From: Burkholderia sp. BCC0322
GTDB lineage: Bacteria > Pseudomonadota > Gammaproteobacteria > Burkholderiales > Burkholderiaceae
DNA length: 64,000 nt
Assembly: GCF_902833045.1 (NCBI RefSeq)
Contig: NZ_CADFDU010000012.1
Coordinates: 1 to 64,000 of the forward strand
Reading direction: 5' to 3'
Positions 35,299 to 42,911 of this stretch are shown here, piece by piece. Numbering within the stretch: the stretch's first letter is position 1; each line of letters begins with the position of its first letter. The position numbers and the translations under genes were made by a program. The notes below the pieces were generated by a model. It did no database searches. It was given only the letters and a program-made list of their open reading frames with translations, and was not told the DNA's origin.

Positions 35299-35646
35299 AT
35301 GCCGATCTACGCCTATCGATGCGAAGCGTGTGGTTTCGCGAAGGACGTGCTCCAGAAAATGAGCGACGCACCGCTGTCGCAGTGTCCGGAATGCGGGAAG
35401 GATGCGTTTCGCAAGCAGGTCACCGCTGCGGGCTTCCAGCTGAAGGGTTCGGGTTGGTATGTCACCGATTTCCGTGGCGGTTCGGGCGGCACCAGCGCGC
35501 CGGCGACGGCGTCGGGCGACGCAGCACCGGCGGCAACGACCGAAACCGCGCCCGCTGCGGCTGCGCCGGCTGCATCGAGCAGTTCCGAAAGTACGACGAC
35601 GAGCGCCGCGCCCGCCCCGGCTGCAGCGCCCGCCGCCAGCAGTTGA
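35299..35646 (+). CDS. FmdB-family zinc-ribbon protein with low-complexity tail
   Basis: A 115-residue protein. The first 40 residues are a putative regulatory zinc ribbon: MPIYAYRCEACGFAKDVLQKMSDAPLSQCPECGKDAFRK, with two CxxC pairs. GFQLKGSGWYVTDFRGG is the conserved second part of the FmdB/CxxC_CXXC_SSSS family. The remaining 50 residues are only Ala, Pro, Ser, Thr and Glu. Relatives are often encoded near DUF502 and aspS as here. The molecular role is unknown. Confidence 0.9.
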   Translation: MPIYAYRCEACGFAKDVLQKMSDAPLSQCPECGKDAFRKQVTAAGFQLKGSGWYVTDFRGGSGGTSAPATASGDAAPAATTETAPAAAAPAASSSSESTTTSAAPAPAAAPAASS

Positions 35647-35707
35647 CCGTCGCGGCCCGGCCGGGCTGCGACCAACCCGCGCCGCCGGCGCGGTTCATTG
35701 ACGGCAG

Positions 35708-36358
35708 ATGATGAAAAAGACGACCCTGAAATCGGTGTTTCTGACCGGCCTGCTGGTTCTCGTCCCGCTCGCGATCACGCTGTGGGTGCTCGGTCTCATC
35801 ATCGGCACGATGGACCAGACGCTGCTCCTGCTTCCCGAATCGTGGCAGCCCGAGCGGTTGCTCGGCTTCCACCTGCCGGGGATCGGCGCGGTGCTGACGC
35901 TCGCGTTCATCTTCGTCGTCGGGCTGGCCACGCAGAACTTCATCGGCCAGAAGCTCGTCACGTGGTGGAACGCCGTGGTGCGTCACATCCCGGTCGTCGG
36001 GCCGATCTACACGAGCGTCAAGCAGGTGTCGGACACGCTGCTGTCGAGCAGCGGTAACGCGTTCCGCAAGGCGCTGCTGATCGAATACCCGCGTCGCGGC
36101 TCGTATACGATCGCGTTTCTGACCGGCACGCCGGGCGGCGACGTGCTCAATCATCTGACGGAAGAATACGTGAGCGTCTATATTCCGACGACACCGAACC
36201 CGACGTCGGGGTTCTTCCTGATGCTGCCGAAGAGCGAAGTCATCGAACTCGACATGTCGGTCGATGCCGCGCTGAAGTACATCGTCTCGATGGGCGTGGT
36301 GGCGCCCCCGGCGCCGGCTCCGGCGCCTGCGCGCCGCCCCGTCGAGCCGCCGCTGTAA
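35708..36358 (+). CDS. DUF502-family inner-membrane protein
   Basis: A 216-residue protein with two hydrophobic helices at about residues 8-35 (SVFLTGLLVLVPLAITLWVLGLIIG) and 56-76 (GIGAVLTLAFIFVVGLATQNFIG), then the conserved IPVVGPIYTSVKQVSDTLLSSSG and a soluble C-terminal half (ALLIEYPRRGSYTIAFLTG, VYIPTTPNPTSGFFLMLPKSEV). The tail is Pro/Ala-rich. Members occur in many bacteria and plants (COV-like), with no firm function. It lies 61 bp after the FmdB gene and 67 bp before aspS. Confidence 0.88.
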   Translation: MMKKTTLKSVFLTGLLVLVPLAITLWVLGLIIGTMDQTLLLLPESWQPERLLGFHLPGIGAVLTLAFIFVVGLATQNFIGQKLVTWWNAVVRHIPVVGPIYTSVKQVSDTLLSSSGNAFRKALLIEYPRRGSYTIAFLTGTPGGDVLNHLTEEYVSVYIPTTPNPTSGFFLMLPKSEVIELDMSVDAALKYIVSMGVVAPPAPAPAPARRPVEPPL

Positions 36359-36425
36359 GTAAAGAATCATCGCCCGGGCCGCGCGTTGCGGCGCCCGTTG
36401 ATCAAACCGAACGAAAGCAAACATC

Positions 36426-38228
36426 ATGTCGATGCGTACTGAATACTGCGGTCTCGTGACCGAACACCTGCTGGGCCAAACCGTGTCGCTGTGCGGCTGG
36501 GTGCAGCGCCGCCGCGATCACGGCGGTGTGATCTTCATCGACCTGCGCGATCGTGAAGGCCTCGTGCAGGTGGTGTGCGACCCGGATCGCGCGGAAATGT
36601 TCGCGACCGCCGAAGGCGTGCGCAACGAGTTCTGCGTGCAGATCAAGGGCCTCGTGCGCAACCGTCCGGAAGGCACGGTCAACGCCGGCCTGAAGAGCGG
36701 CAAGATCGAAGTGCTGTGCCACGAACTGAACGTGCTGAACGCGTCGGTCACGCCGCCGTTCCAGCTCGACGACGACAACCTGTCGGAAACGACGCGTCTC
36801 ACGCACCGCGTGCTCGATCTGCGCCGCCCGCAGATGCAGCACAACCTGCGCCTGCGCTACCGCGTCGCGATCGAAGCGCGCAAGTACCTCGACGAGCAGG
36901 GCTTCATCGACATCGAAACGCCGATGCTGACGAAGAGCACGCCGGAAGGCGCGCGCGACTACCTCGTGCCGTCGCGCGTGAACGCAGGCCAGTTCTTCGC
37001 ACTGCCGCAATCGCCGCAGCTGTTCAAGCAGTTGCTGATGGTCGCGAACTTCGACCGTTACTACCAGATCACCAAGTGCTTCCGCGACGAAGACCTCCGT
37101 GCCGACCGTCAGCCGGAATTCACGCAGATCGACTGCGAAACGTCGTTCCTCGGCGAGCAGGAAATCCGTGACCTGTTCGAAGACATGATCCGTCACATCT
37201 TCAAGACGACGATCGACGTCGAACTCGACGCGAAATTCCCGGTGATGCCGTACTCGGAAGCGATGGCGCGTTTCGGTTCGGACAAGCCGGACCTGCGCGT
37301 GCAGCTCGAATTCACCGAGCTGACCGACGCGATGAAGGACGTCGACTTCAAGGTGTTCAGCACGCCGGCCAACGCGAAGGACGGCCGTGTCGCGGCACTG
37401 CGCGTGCCGAAGGGCGGCGAGCTGTCGCGTGGCGACATCGACGGCTACACCGAATTCGTGCGCATCTACGGCGCGAAGGGCCTCGCATGGATCAAGGTCA
37501 ACGAGAAGGCGAAGGGCCGTGACGGCCTGCAAAGCCCGATCGTCAAGAACCTGCACGACGCATCGATCGCGGCGATCCTCGAGCGCACCGGCGCGGAAGA
37601 CGGCGACATCATCTTCTTCGCGGCCGACCGCGCGAAGGTCGTCAACGACAGCCTCGGCGCGCTGCGCCTGAAGATCGGCCATTCGGAATTCGGCAAGGCG
37701 AACGGACTCGTCCAGGCTGGCTGGAAGCCGCTGTGGGTCGTCGACTTCCCGATGTTCGAATACGACGACGAAGATGCGCGCTACGTCGCTGCGCACCACC
37801 CGTTCACGAGCCCGAAGGACGAGCACCTCGAGTACCTCGAGACGGATCCGGGCCGTTGCCTCGCGAAGGCGTACGACATGGTGCTGAACGGCTGGGAAAT
37901 CGGCGGCGGCTCGGTGCGTATCCACCGCGAGGAAGTGCAGAGCAAGGTGTTCCGCGCGCTGAAGATCGGTGCGGAAGAAGCGCAACTGAAGTTCGGCTTC
38001 CTGCTGGACGCACTGCAGTACGGCGCGCCGCCGCACGGCGGTATCGCATTCGGTCTCGACCGCATCGTCACGATGATGGCCGGCGCCGATTCGATCCGCG
38101 ACGTGATCGCATTCCCGAAGACGCAGCGTGCGCAGGATCTGCTCACGCAGGCACCGAGCCCGGTCGACGAGCGTCAGCTGCGCGAACTGCACATCCGTCT
38201 GCGTCAGCCGGAGCAGCCGAAGGCGTAA
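36426..38228 (+). CDS. aspS: Aspartate--tRNA ligase (probably non-discriminating)
   Basis: A 600-residue bacterial-type class II synthetase: N-terminal OB anticodon-binding domain (1-110), catalytic motif 2 ([18 protein letters not shown]), the GAD insertion domain (about 290-420) and motif 3 ([14 protein letters not shown]). The OB-fold loop reads [10 protein letters not shown] with His32, whereas E. coli has Leu in the equivalent place; this His, with a nearby Gly, marks enzymes that also charge tRNA-Asn in Pseudomonas. It therefore likely makes both Asp-tRNA-Asp and Asp-tRNA-Asn, the latter needing GatCAB. No asnS is in the window. Confidence 0.96.
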   Translation: MSMRTEYCGLVTEHLLGQTVSLCGWVQRRRDHGGVIFIDLRDREGLVQVVCDPDRAEMFATAEGVRNEFCVQIKGLVRNRPEGTVNAGLKSGKIEVLCHELNVLNASVTPPFQLDDDNLSETTRLTHRVLDLRRPQMQHNLRLRYRVAIEARKYLDEQGFIDIETPMLTKSTPEGARDYLVPSRVNAGQFFALPQSPQLFKQLLMVANFDRYYQITKCFRDEDLRADRQPEFTQIDCETSFLGEQEIRDLFEDMIRHIFKTTIDVELDAKFPVMPYSEAMARFGSDKPDLRVQLEFTELTDAMKDVDFKVFSTPANAKDGRVAALRVPKGGELSRGDIDGYTEFVRIYGAKGLAWIKVNEKAKGRDGLQSPIVKNLHDASIAAILERTGAEDGDIIFFAADRAKVVNDSLGALRLKIGHSEFGKANGLVQAGWKPLWVVDFPMFEYDDEDARYVAAHHPFTSPKDEHLEYLETDPGRCLAKAYDMVLNGWEIGGGSVRIHREEVQSKVFRALKIGAEEAQLKFGFLLDALQYGAPPHGGIAFGLDRIVTMMAGADSIRDVIAFPKTQRAQDLLTQAPSPVDERQLRELHIRLRQPEQPKA

Positions 38229-38243
38229 CGCGTTTCGTACCCG

Positions 38244-38305
38244 GTCGTGTGTGCGTTCGCGCACACACGACGCACATGAAATAGGCGCAGCGATGCGCCT
38301 TTTTC
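38244..38305 (+). terminator. TTCG hairpin plus Rho-independent terminator after aspS
   Basis: A perfect 12-bp stem GTCGTGTGTGCG (38244-38255) and CGCACACACGAC (38260-38271) closes on TTCG. Eleven bases later AGGCGCA-GCGA-TGCGCCT (38283-38300) is followed by TTTTCGTTTTTT, a good intrinsic terminator. Tandem placement suggests efficient termination or mRNA-end protection for aspS. Confidence 0.85.
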
Positions 38306-38387
38306 GTTTTTTGCGGTACAGTCGCAGCACTTGCCGCCCGTTCGGAGTCCATGCCCGGCGCGCGGCCCCGTGCTGCATGAAACAACG

Positions 38388-38882
38388 ATGACGAAGCCGC
38401 CGAAAATCCCCGAATCCGTTCTTGTCGTGATCTACACGCCCGACCTCGATGTGCTCGTGATCAAGCGTGCCGACCAGCCCGATTTCTGGCAATCGGTGAC
38501 CGGCTCGAAGGACGCGCTCGACGAGCCGCTCGCGGTCACCGCCGCACGCGAAGTGGCCGAAGAAACCGGCATCGCGATCGGCACGCCGGACGTGCCGGCC
38601 AGTGCACTCGTCGACTGGCGCCACCGGATCGAATACACGATCTATCCGCAATACCTGCACCGCTATGCGCCGGGCGTCACGCGCAACACCGAACACTGGT
38701 TCGGCCTGTGCGTGCCGTATCGCGTCGACGTGACGCTGTCGCCGCGCGAGCACGTCGACCATGCGTGGCTGCCGTTCCGCGAGGCGGCCGCGCGCTGCTT
38801 CTCGCCGTCGAACGCCGAAGCGATCCTGCAACTGCCCGCACGCGTGGCACTGTCGCGCGCGCCGCACGGCTCGTCCGCATGA
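38388..38882 (+). CDS. nudB: Dihydroneopterin triphosphate diphosphatase (Nudix)
   Basis: A 164-residue Nudix hydrolase removing pyrophosphate from dihydroneopterin triphosphate in folate synthesis. The first strands read PESVLVVIYTPDLDVLVIKRADQPDFWQSVTGS, typical of NudB. The Nudix box is GSKDALDEPLAVTAAREVAEETGI, with one residue more than the canonical Gx5Ex7REVxEExG spacing between Gly and the first Glu. The start at 38388 gives the normal N-terminus; upstream in-frame ATGs add non-conserved residues. The stop overlaps the start of the next gene by four bases. Confidence 0.92.
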   Translation: MTKPPKIPESVLVVIYTPDLDVLVIKRADQPDFWQSVTGSKDALDEPLAVTAAREVAEETGIAIGTPDVPASALVDWRHRIEYTIYPQYLHRYAPGVTRNTEHWFGLCVPYRVDVTLSPREHVDHAWLPFREAAARCFSPSNAEAILQLPARVALSRAPHGSSA

Positions 38883-40153
38883 CGGCGGAAGCCCGCAAGC
38901 GCTTCGCGCAATTGCGGCAGATGTTCCTGCAGGAACGCGGTTCCGCGTCGCGGCTGGCCTTCACGTCGGGCAACACCGTCAGGCTGTGCGAGGGCGGCGG
39001 CGCATTCTTCCGGGCATTGATCGAGCGGATCGATGCCGCCCGCGAGCAGGTGATGCTCGAAACCTACATCTTTTGCGACGACGCGGCCGGCCGGCCGGTG
39101 TCGGACGCGCTGATCCGCGCGGCGCAGCGCGGCGTGCGCGTGCGCGTGATCACCGACGGCATCGGCACCGCACGCCTGCCGTTGTTTGACACATGGGTGG
39201 CGGCCGGCATCGAGCACTGCATCTACAACCGTTTCCTGTTCGGCCGTTTCGGCTTTTCGCGCACGCATCGAAAGCTCGCGGTGATCGATCATGCAGTCGC
39301 ATTCTGTGGCGGCATCAACATCATCGACGACTACGCGCAGGGCGGCGCGACGCTGCCGTTTCCGCGCTGGGATTTCGCGGTCGAGATGGCGGGGCCCGCG
39401 GTGTCCGACGTGCGGGCCGCGTTCGAACTGCAGTGGCACCGGATCATGTTCGGCCACAAGCCGTATGCGCAATACGCGGCCGGGCTGCATGGCGGCGAGG
39501 CCTTCCCCGAGATGTTCCGGCGCTGGATGCGCAGCCACAGGTGGATCAAGGCCGGCGCGCTGCGGGTCGTGACGGAGCCGAGCGTCGCGTTCGTCGCGCG
39601 CGACAACGTCGTGAACCGCCGTGCGATCGAGAAAGCGTATCTCGCCGCAATCGGCCAGGCGCGCCAGCGGATCCTGCTCGCCAATCCGTACTTCATGCCG
39701 GGGCGCAAACTGCGCCGTGCGCTGACGGGCGCCGCGCGACGCGGCGTCGACGTGCGGATCCTGATCGGCCGCAAGGAATTCGCGGCGCTCGATACGGCCG
39801 TGCCGTTCCTCTATCACGCGCTGCTGCGCGCAGGCGTGCGCGTGGCCGAATACGACAAGACGATGCTGCACGGCAAGGTGGCCGTGATCGACGACAATTG
39901 GGCGACGGTCGGCTCGTCGAACCTGGACGCGCTGAGCCTGATGTTGAACAATGAGGCGAATGTCGTGCTGGTGCGCTACGATGCTGTCACGAACGAACTG
40001 CGTGACGCGATCGCGGCCGCGTTTGCCGACGGCCGGGAAATCGATCCCGCGCGATTCGCCGCGCGCCCCCGGATCGAGCGCATGCTGAACTGGCTCGCCT
40101 ATACGACCTATCGCCTCGTGATGAAGGCGCTGACGGTCGGTGGTTACGACTGA
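38879..40153 (+). CDS. clsB: Cardiolipin synthase ClsB-like phospholipase D protein
   Basis: A 424-residue PLD-superfamily protein with two HKD motifs: SRTHRKLAVIDHAVAFCGGIN near residue 127 and TMLHGKVAVIDDNWATVGSSN near residue 325. There is no signal peptide or lipobox, unlike the PLD lipoprotein at 9278. Length and motif context match E. coli ClsB (YbhO), which makes cardiolipin from two phosphatidylglycerols and can also make PG. It is coupled to nudB by an ATGA overlap. Confidence 0.9.
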   Translation: MTAEARKRFAQLRQMFLQERGSASRLAFTSGNTVRLCEGGGAFFRALIERIDAAREQVMLETYIFCDDAAGRPVSDALIRAAQRGVRVRVITDGIGTARLPLFDTWVAAGIEHCIYNRFLFGRFGFSRTHRKLAVIDHAVAFCGGINIIDDYAQGGATLPFPRWDFAVEMAGPAVSDVRAAFELQWHRIMFGHKPYAQYAAGLHGGEAFPEMFRRWMRSHRWIKAGALRVVTEPSVAFVARDNVVNRRAIEKAYLAAIGQARQRILLANPYFMPGRKLRRALTGAARRGVDVRILIGRKEFAALDTAVPFLYHALLRAGVRVAEYDKTMLHGKVAVIDDNWATVGSSNLDALSLMLNNEANVVLVRYDAVTNELRDAIAAAFADGREIDPARFAARPRIERMLNWLAYTTYRLVMKALTVGGYD

Positions 40154-40272
40154 CGAAGACTAAGCGTTCGCTTCAAAAATCTGTCCGCACGTTCGTGCGG
40201 AAAAGCCGCTCCGGTCCCGCCGGAATCGCGCAAAATAGCGGCTCGGTTAGACACCGGTTTCTAATAATTTCC

Positions 40273-40336
40273 TTGTTTCGCGAGCGGCCGCACTCAATAA
40301 TAGTACGGCCGTTCGATTTTATTCGAACCCCCGAAC
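40273..40336 (+). promoter_or_regulatory. Promoter and inverted repeats upstream of the TetR gene
   Basis: TTGTTT (40273-40278), 17 bp, AATAAT (40296-40301) form a plausible promoter. Downstream lies GTTCG-N8-CGAAC (40311-40328), a perfect inverted repeat with an AT-rich centre, and a third CGAAC at 40332-40336. This is a likely autoregulatory operator of the TetR protein. Confidence 0.55.
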
Positions 40337-40352
40337 GGTTACAGAAATAGCT

Positions 40353-40952
40353 ATGCGAAAAGGCGAACAGACGCGTGCCGCGATACTTGAAGCTGCTTTG
40401 GACCTCGCCAGCCGTGACGGGCTGGAGGGGCTGACGATCGGCCTGCTGGCCGAGCGCATGCAGATGAGCAAGAGCGGTGTGTTCGCGCACTTCGGATCGC
40501 GTGAGGATCTGCAGGTCGAGGTCGTCCGCGAGTACCACCATCGTTTCGAAAACGAGGTGTTCTTTCCGAGCCTGCGCGAGCCGCGAGGCTTGCCGCGCCT
40601 TCGGGCGATGCTGGCCCGCTGGACGGAGAAGCGCATCCAGGAGGTGACGACCGGATGCATCTACATCAGCGGTGCCGTCGAGTACGACGACCGGCCTGAC
40701 AGCCCCGTGCGCGAGCAGTTGATCGCAAGCGTGACGGCCTGGCGTGCCGCGATGCTGCGTGCCATTTCGCAGGCGAAGGAAGAAGGCCATCTGCGTGCGG
40801 ATACGGATCCGGACCTGATGCTCTTCGAGTTGTACAGCTTCACGCTCGGCCTGCATCACGACGCACGCTTCCTGCATTCGCCGGACGCCGTGCGCCTCAC
40901 GTGGGCCGCGCTGGAAAAGACGATTGTTTCGTATCAGAGCGAGAGCCGTTAG
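40353..40952 (+). CDS. TetR-family regulator of the beta-oxidation block
   Basis: A 199-residue protein with an N-terminal TetR HTH (residues 5-52: RAAILEAALDLASRDGLEGLTIGLLAERMQMSKSGVFAHFGSREDLQ) and a helical ligand-binding domain. It precedes an acyl-CoA dehydrogenase, a FadN-type enzyme, a thiolase and an enoyl-CoA hydratase, so it probably represses these and responds to fatty acyl-CoA (inference). The ATG at 40353 gives the usual short lead into the HTH; no strong ribosome-binding site is present. Confidence 0.88.
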   Translation: MRKGEQTRAAILEAALDLASRDGLEGLTIGLLAERMQMSKSGVFAHFGSREDLQVEVVREYHHRFENEVFFPSLREPRGLPRLRAMLARWTEKRIQEVTTGCIYISGAVEYDDRPDSPVREQLIASVTAWRAAMLRAISQAKEEGHLRADTDPDLMLFELYSFTLGLHHDARFLHSPDAVRLTWAALEKTIVSYQSESR

Positions 40953-41010
40953 CGGCGCGTGATCCGCCCGCCAGGAGCTCGAGCCGTTTTGCCCACCTTT
41001 GGAGAGAGTC

Positions 41011-42798
41011 ATGGGACAGTACGCCGCGCCGCTGCGCGACATGCAATTCGTGTTGCACGAGCTTCTGAACGTCGAAGCCGAAGTCAAGCAAATGCCCAAG
41101 CATGCGGACCTCGACGCCGACACGATCAACCAGGTCCTCGAGGAAGCGGGCAAGTTCTGCTCCGAGGTACTGTTCCCGCTGAACCAGGTCGGCGATCGCG
41201 AAGGTTGCACGTATGAAGGCGACGGCGTCGTGAAGACCCCGACCGGCTTCAAGGAAGCCTACCAGCAGTACGTCGAGGCCGGCTGGCCGGCACTCGGCTG
41301 CGATCCGGAGTACGGCGGCCAGGGCCTGCCCGCGTTCGTGAACAACGCGCTCTACGAAATGCTGAACTCGGCGAACCAGGCCTGGACGATGTATCCGGGC
41401 CTGTCGCACGGCGCCTACGAGTGCCTGCACGCACACGGTGCGCCGGAGCTGCAGCAGCGCTACCTGCCGAAGCTCGTGACGGGCGAATGGACGGGCACGA
41501 TGTGCCTGACCGAGCCGCACTGCGGCACCGACCTCGGCATCCTGCGCACCAAGGCCGAACCTAACGGCGACGGCTCGTACTCGATCAGCGGCACGAAGAT
41601 CTTCATCTCGAGCGGCGAGCACGACATGTCGAAGAACATCATCCACCTCGTGCTCGCGCGCCTGCCGGACGCGCCGCAGGGCACCAAGGGGATCTCGCTG
41701 TTCATCGTGCCGAAGTTCATCCCCGACGCAGCGGGCGAGCCGGGCGAGCGCAACGGCATCAAGTGCGGCTCGATCGAGCACAAGATGGGCATCCACGGCA
41801 ACTCGACGTGCGTGATGAACCTCGACGGCGCGAAGGGCTGGATGGTCGGCGAGCCGAACAAGGGCTTGAACGCGATGTTCGTGATGATGAATGCCGCGCG
41901 CCTCGGCGTCGGCATGCAGGGCCTCGGCCTCACGGAAGTCGCGTACCAGAACTCCCTCACGTATGCGAAGGAGCGCCTGCAGATGCGCTCGCTGACGGGC
42001 CCGAAGGCACCGGACAAGCCGGCCGACCCGATCATCGTGCACCCGGACGTGCGCCGCATGCTGCTCACGCAGAAGGCCTACGCCGAAGGCGCGCGCGCAT
42101 TCACGTACTGGTCCGCGCTGCAGATCGACAAGGAACTGTCGCACGGTGACGAAGCGGTGCGCAAGGAAGCAGCCGATCTCGTCGCGCTGCTCACGCCGAT
42201 CATCAAGGCGTTCCTGACCGACAACGCGTTCGAGTCGACCAACCACGCGATGCAGATCTACGGCGGCCACGGCTTCATCTCGGAGTGGGGTATGGAGCAG
42301 TACGTGCGCGACGCGCGGATCAACATGATCTACGAAGGCACGAACTCGATCCAGTCGCTCGACCTGCTGGGCCGCAAGGTGCTCGGCGACATGGGCGCGA
42401 AGCTGAAGAAGTTCGGCAAGCTCGTCACGGAATTCGCGGAAGCCGAAGGCGTGAAGCCGGAAATGGCCGAGTTCATCAACCCGCTCGCCGACATCGGCGA
42501 CAAGGTGCAGAAGCTGACGATGGAAATCGGCATGAAGGCGATGCAGAACCCGGACGAAGTCGGCGCTGCCGCCGTGCCGTACCTGCGCACCGTCGGCCAC
42601 CTGGTGTTCTCGTACTTCTGGGCGCGCATGGCGCGCCTCGCACTCGACAAGGAAGCGTCGGGCGATCCGTTCTACAAGTCGAAGCTCGCGACGGCACGTT
42701 TCTACTTCGCGCGCCTGCTTCCCGAGACGGCATCGACGATCCGCGCCGCTCGCGCCGGTTCGAAGACGCTGATGGAAGTCGACGAATCGCTGTTCTGA
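41011..42798 (+). CDS. Acyl-CoA dehydrogenase, large (C-terminal-domain-containing) type
   Basis: A 595-residue flavoenzyme of the long ACAD group (FadE5/DmdC-like), catalysing the first step of beta-oxidation. CLTEPHCGTDLG near residue 168 and the catalytic-base motif MIYEGTNSIQSLDLLGRK near residue 443 are present; MQIYGGHGFISEWGMEQYVRDARI matches the family. An extra C-terminal helical domain (about 470-595) distinguishes it from 380-residue ACADs. GGAGAGAG sits 8 bases before the ATG. It opens a plus-strand set of fatty-acid genes. Confidence 0.93.
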   Translation: MGQYAAPLRDMQFVLHELLNVEAEVKQMPKHADLDADTINQVLEEAGKFCSEVLFPLNQVGDREGCTYEGDGVVKTPTGFKEAYQQYVEAGWPALGCDPEYGGQGLPAFVNNALYEMLNSANQAWTMYPGLSHGAYECLHAHGAPELQQRYLPKLVTGEWTGTMCLTEPHCGTDLGILRTKAEPNGDGSYSISGTKIFISSGEHDMSKNIIHLVLARLPDAPQGTKGISLFIVPKFIPDAAGEPGERNGIKCGSIEHKMGIHGNSTCVMNLDGAKGWMVGEPNKGLNAMFVMMNAARLGVGMQGLGLTEVAYQNSLTYAKERLQMRSLTGPKAPDKPADPIIVHPDVRRMLLTQKAYAEGARAFTYWSALQIDKELSHGDEAVRKEAADLVALLTPIIKAFLTDNAFESTNHAMQIYGGHGFISEWGMEQYVRDARINMIYEGTNSIQSLDLLGRKVLGDMGAKLKKFGKLVTEFAEAEGVKPEMAEFINPLADIGDKVQKLTMEIGMKAMQNPDEVGAAAVPYLRTVGHLVFSYFWARMARLALDKEASGDPFYKSKLATARFYFARLLPETASTIRAARAGSKTLMEVDESLF

Positions 42799-42806
42799 CG
42801 CGAGTC

Positions 42807-42833
42807 CGGGCGGCGCGCGCTGCGCGCCGCCCG
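42807..42833 (+). other. 12-bp GC hairpin between acyl-CoA dehydrogenase and fadN
   Basis: CGGGCGGCGCGC (42807-42818) and GCGCGCCGCCCG (42822-42833) form a perfect stem with a 3-base loop, nine bases after the stop codon. No T-run follows. It probably stabilises or separates mRNA segments in the operon. Confidence 0.6.
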
Positions 42834-42911
42834 AACGCAACGGTTCCTGGTACTCACTTCGCCGTGCAGCCCATACCTCCCGCGCTGCACGACACTATCC
42901 GGAGACATCCC

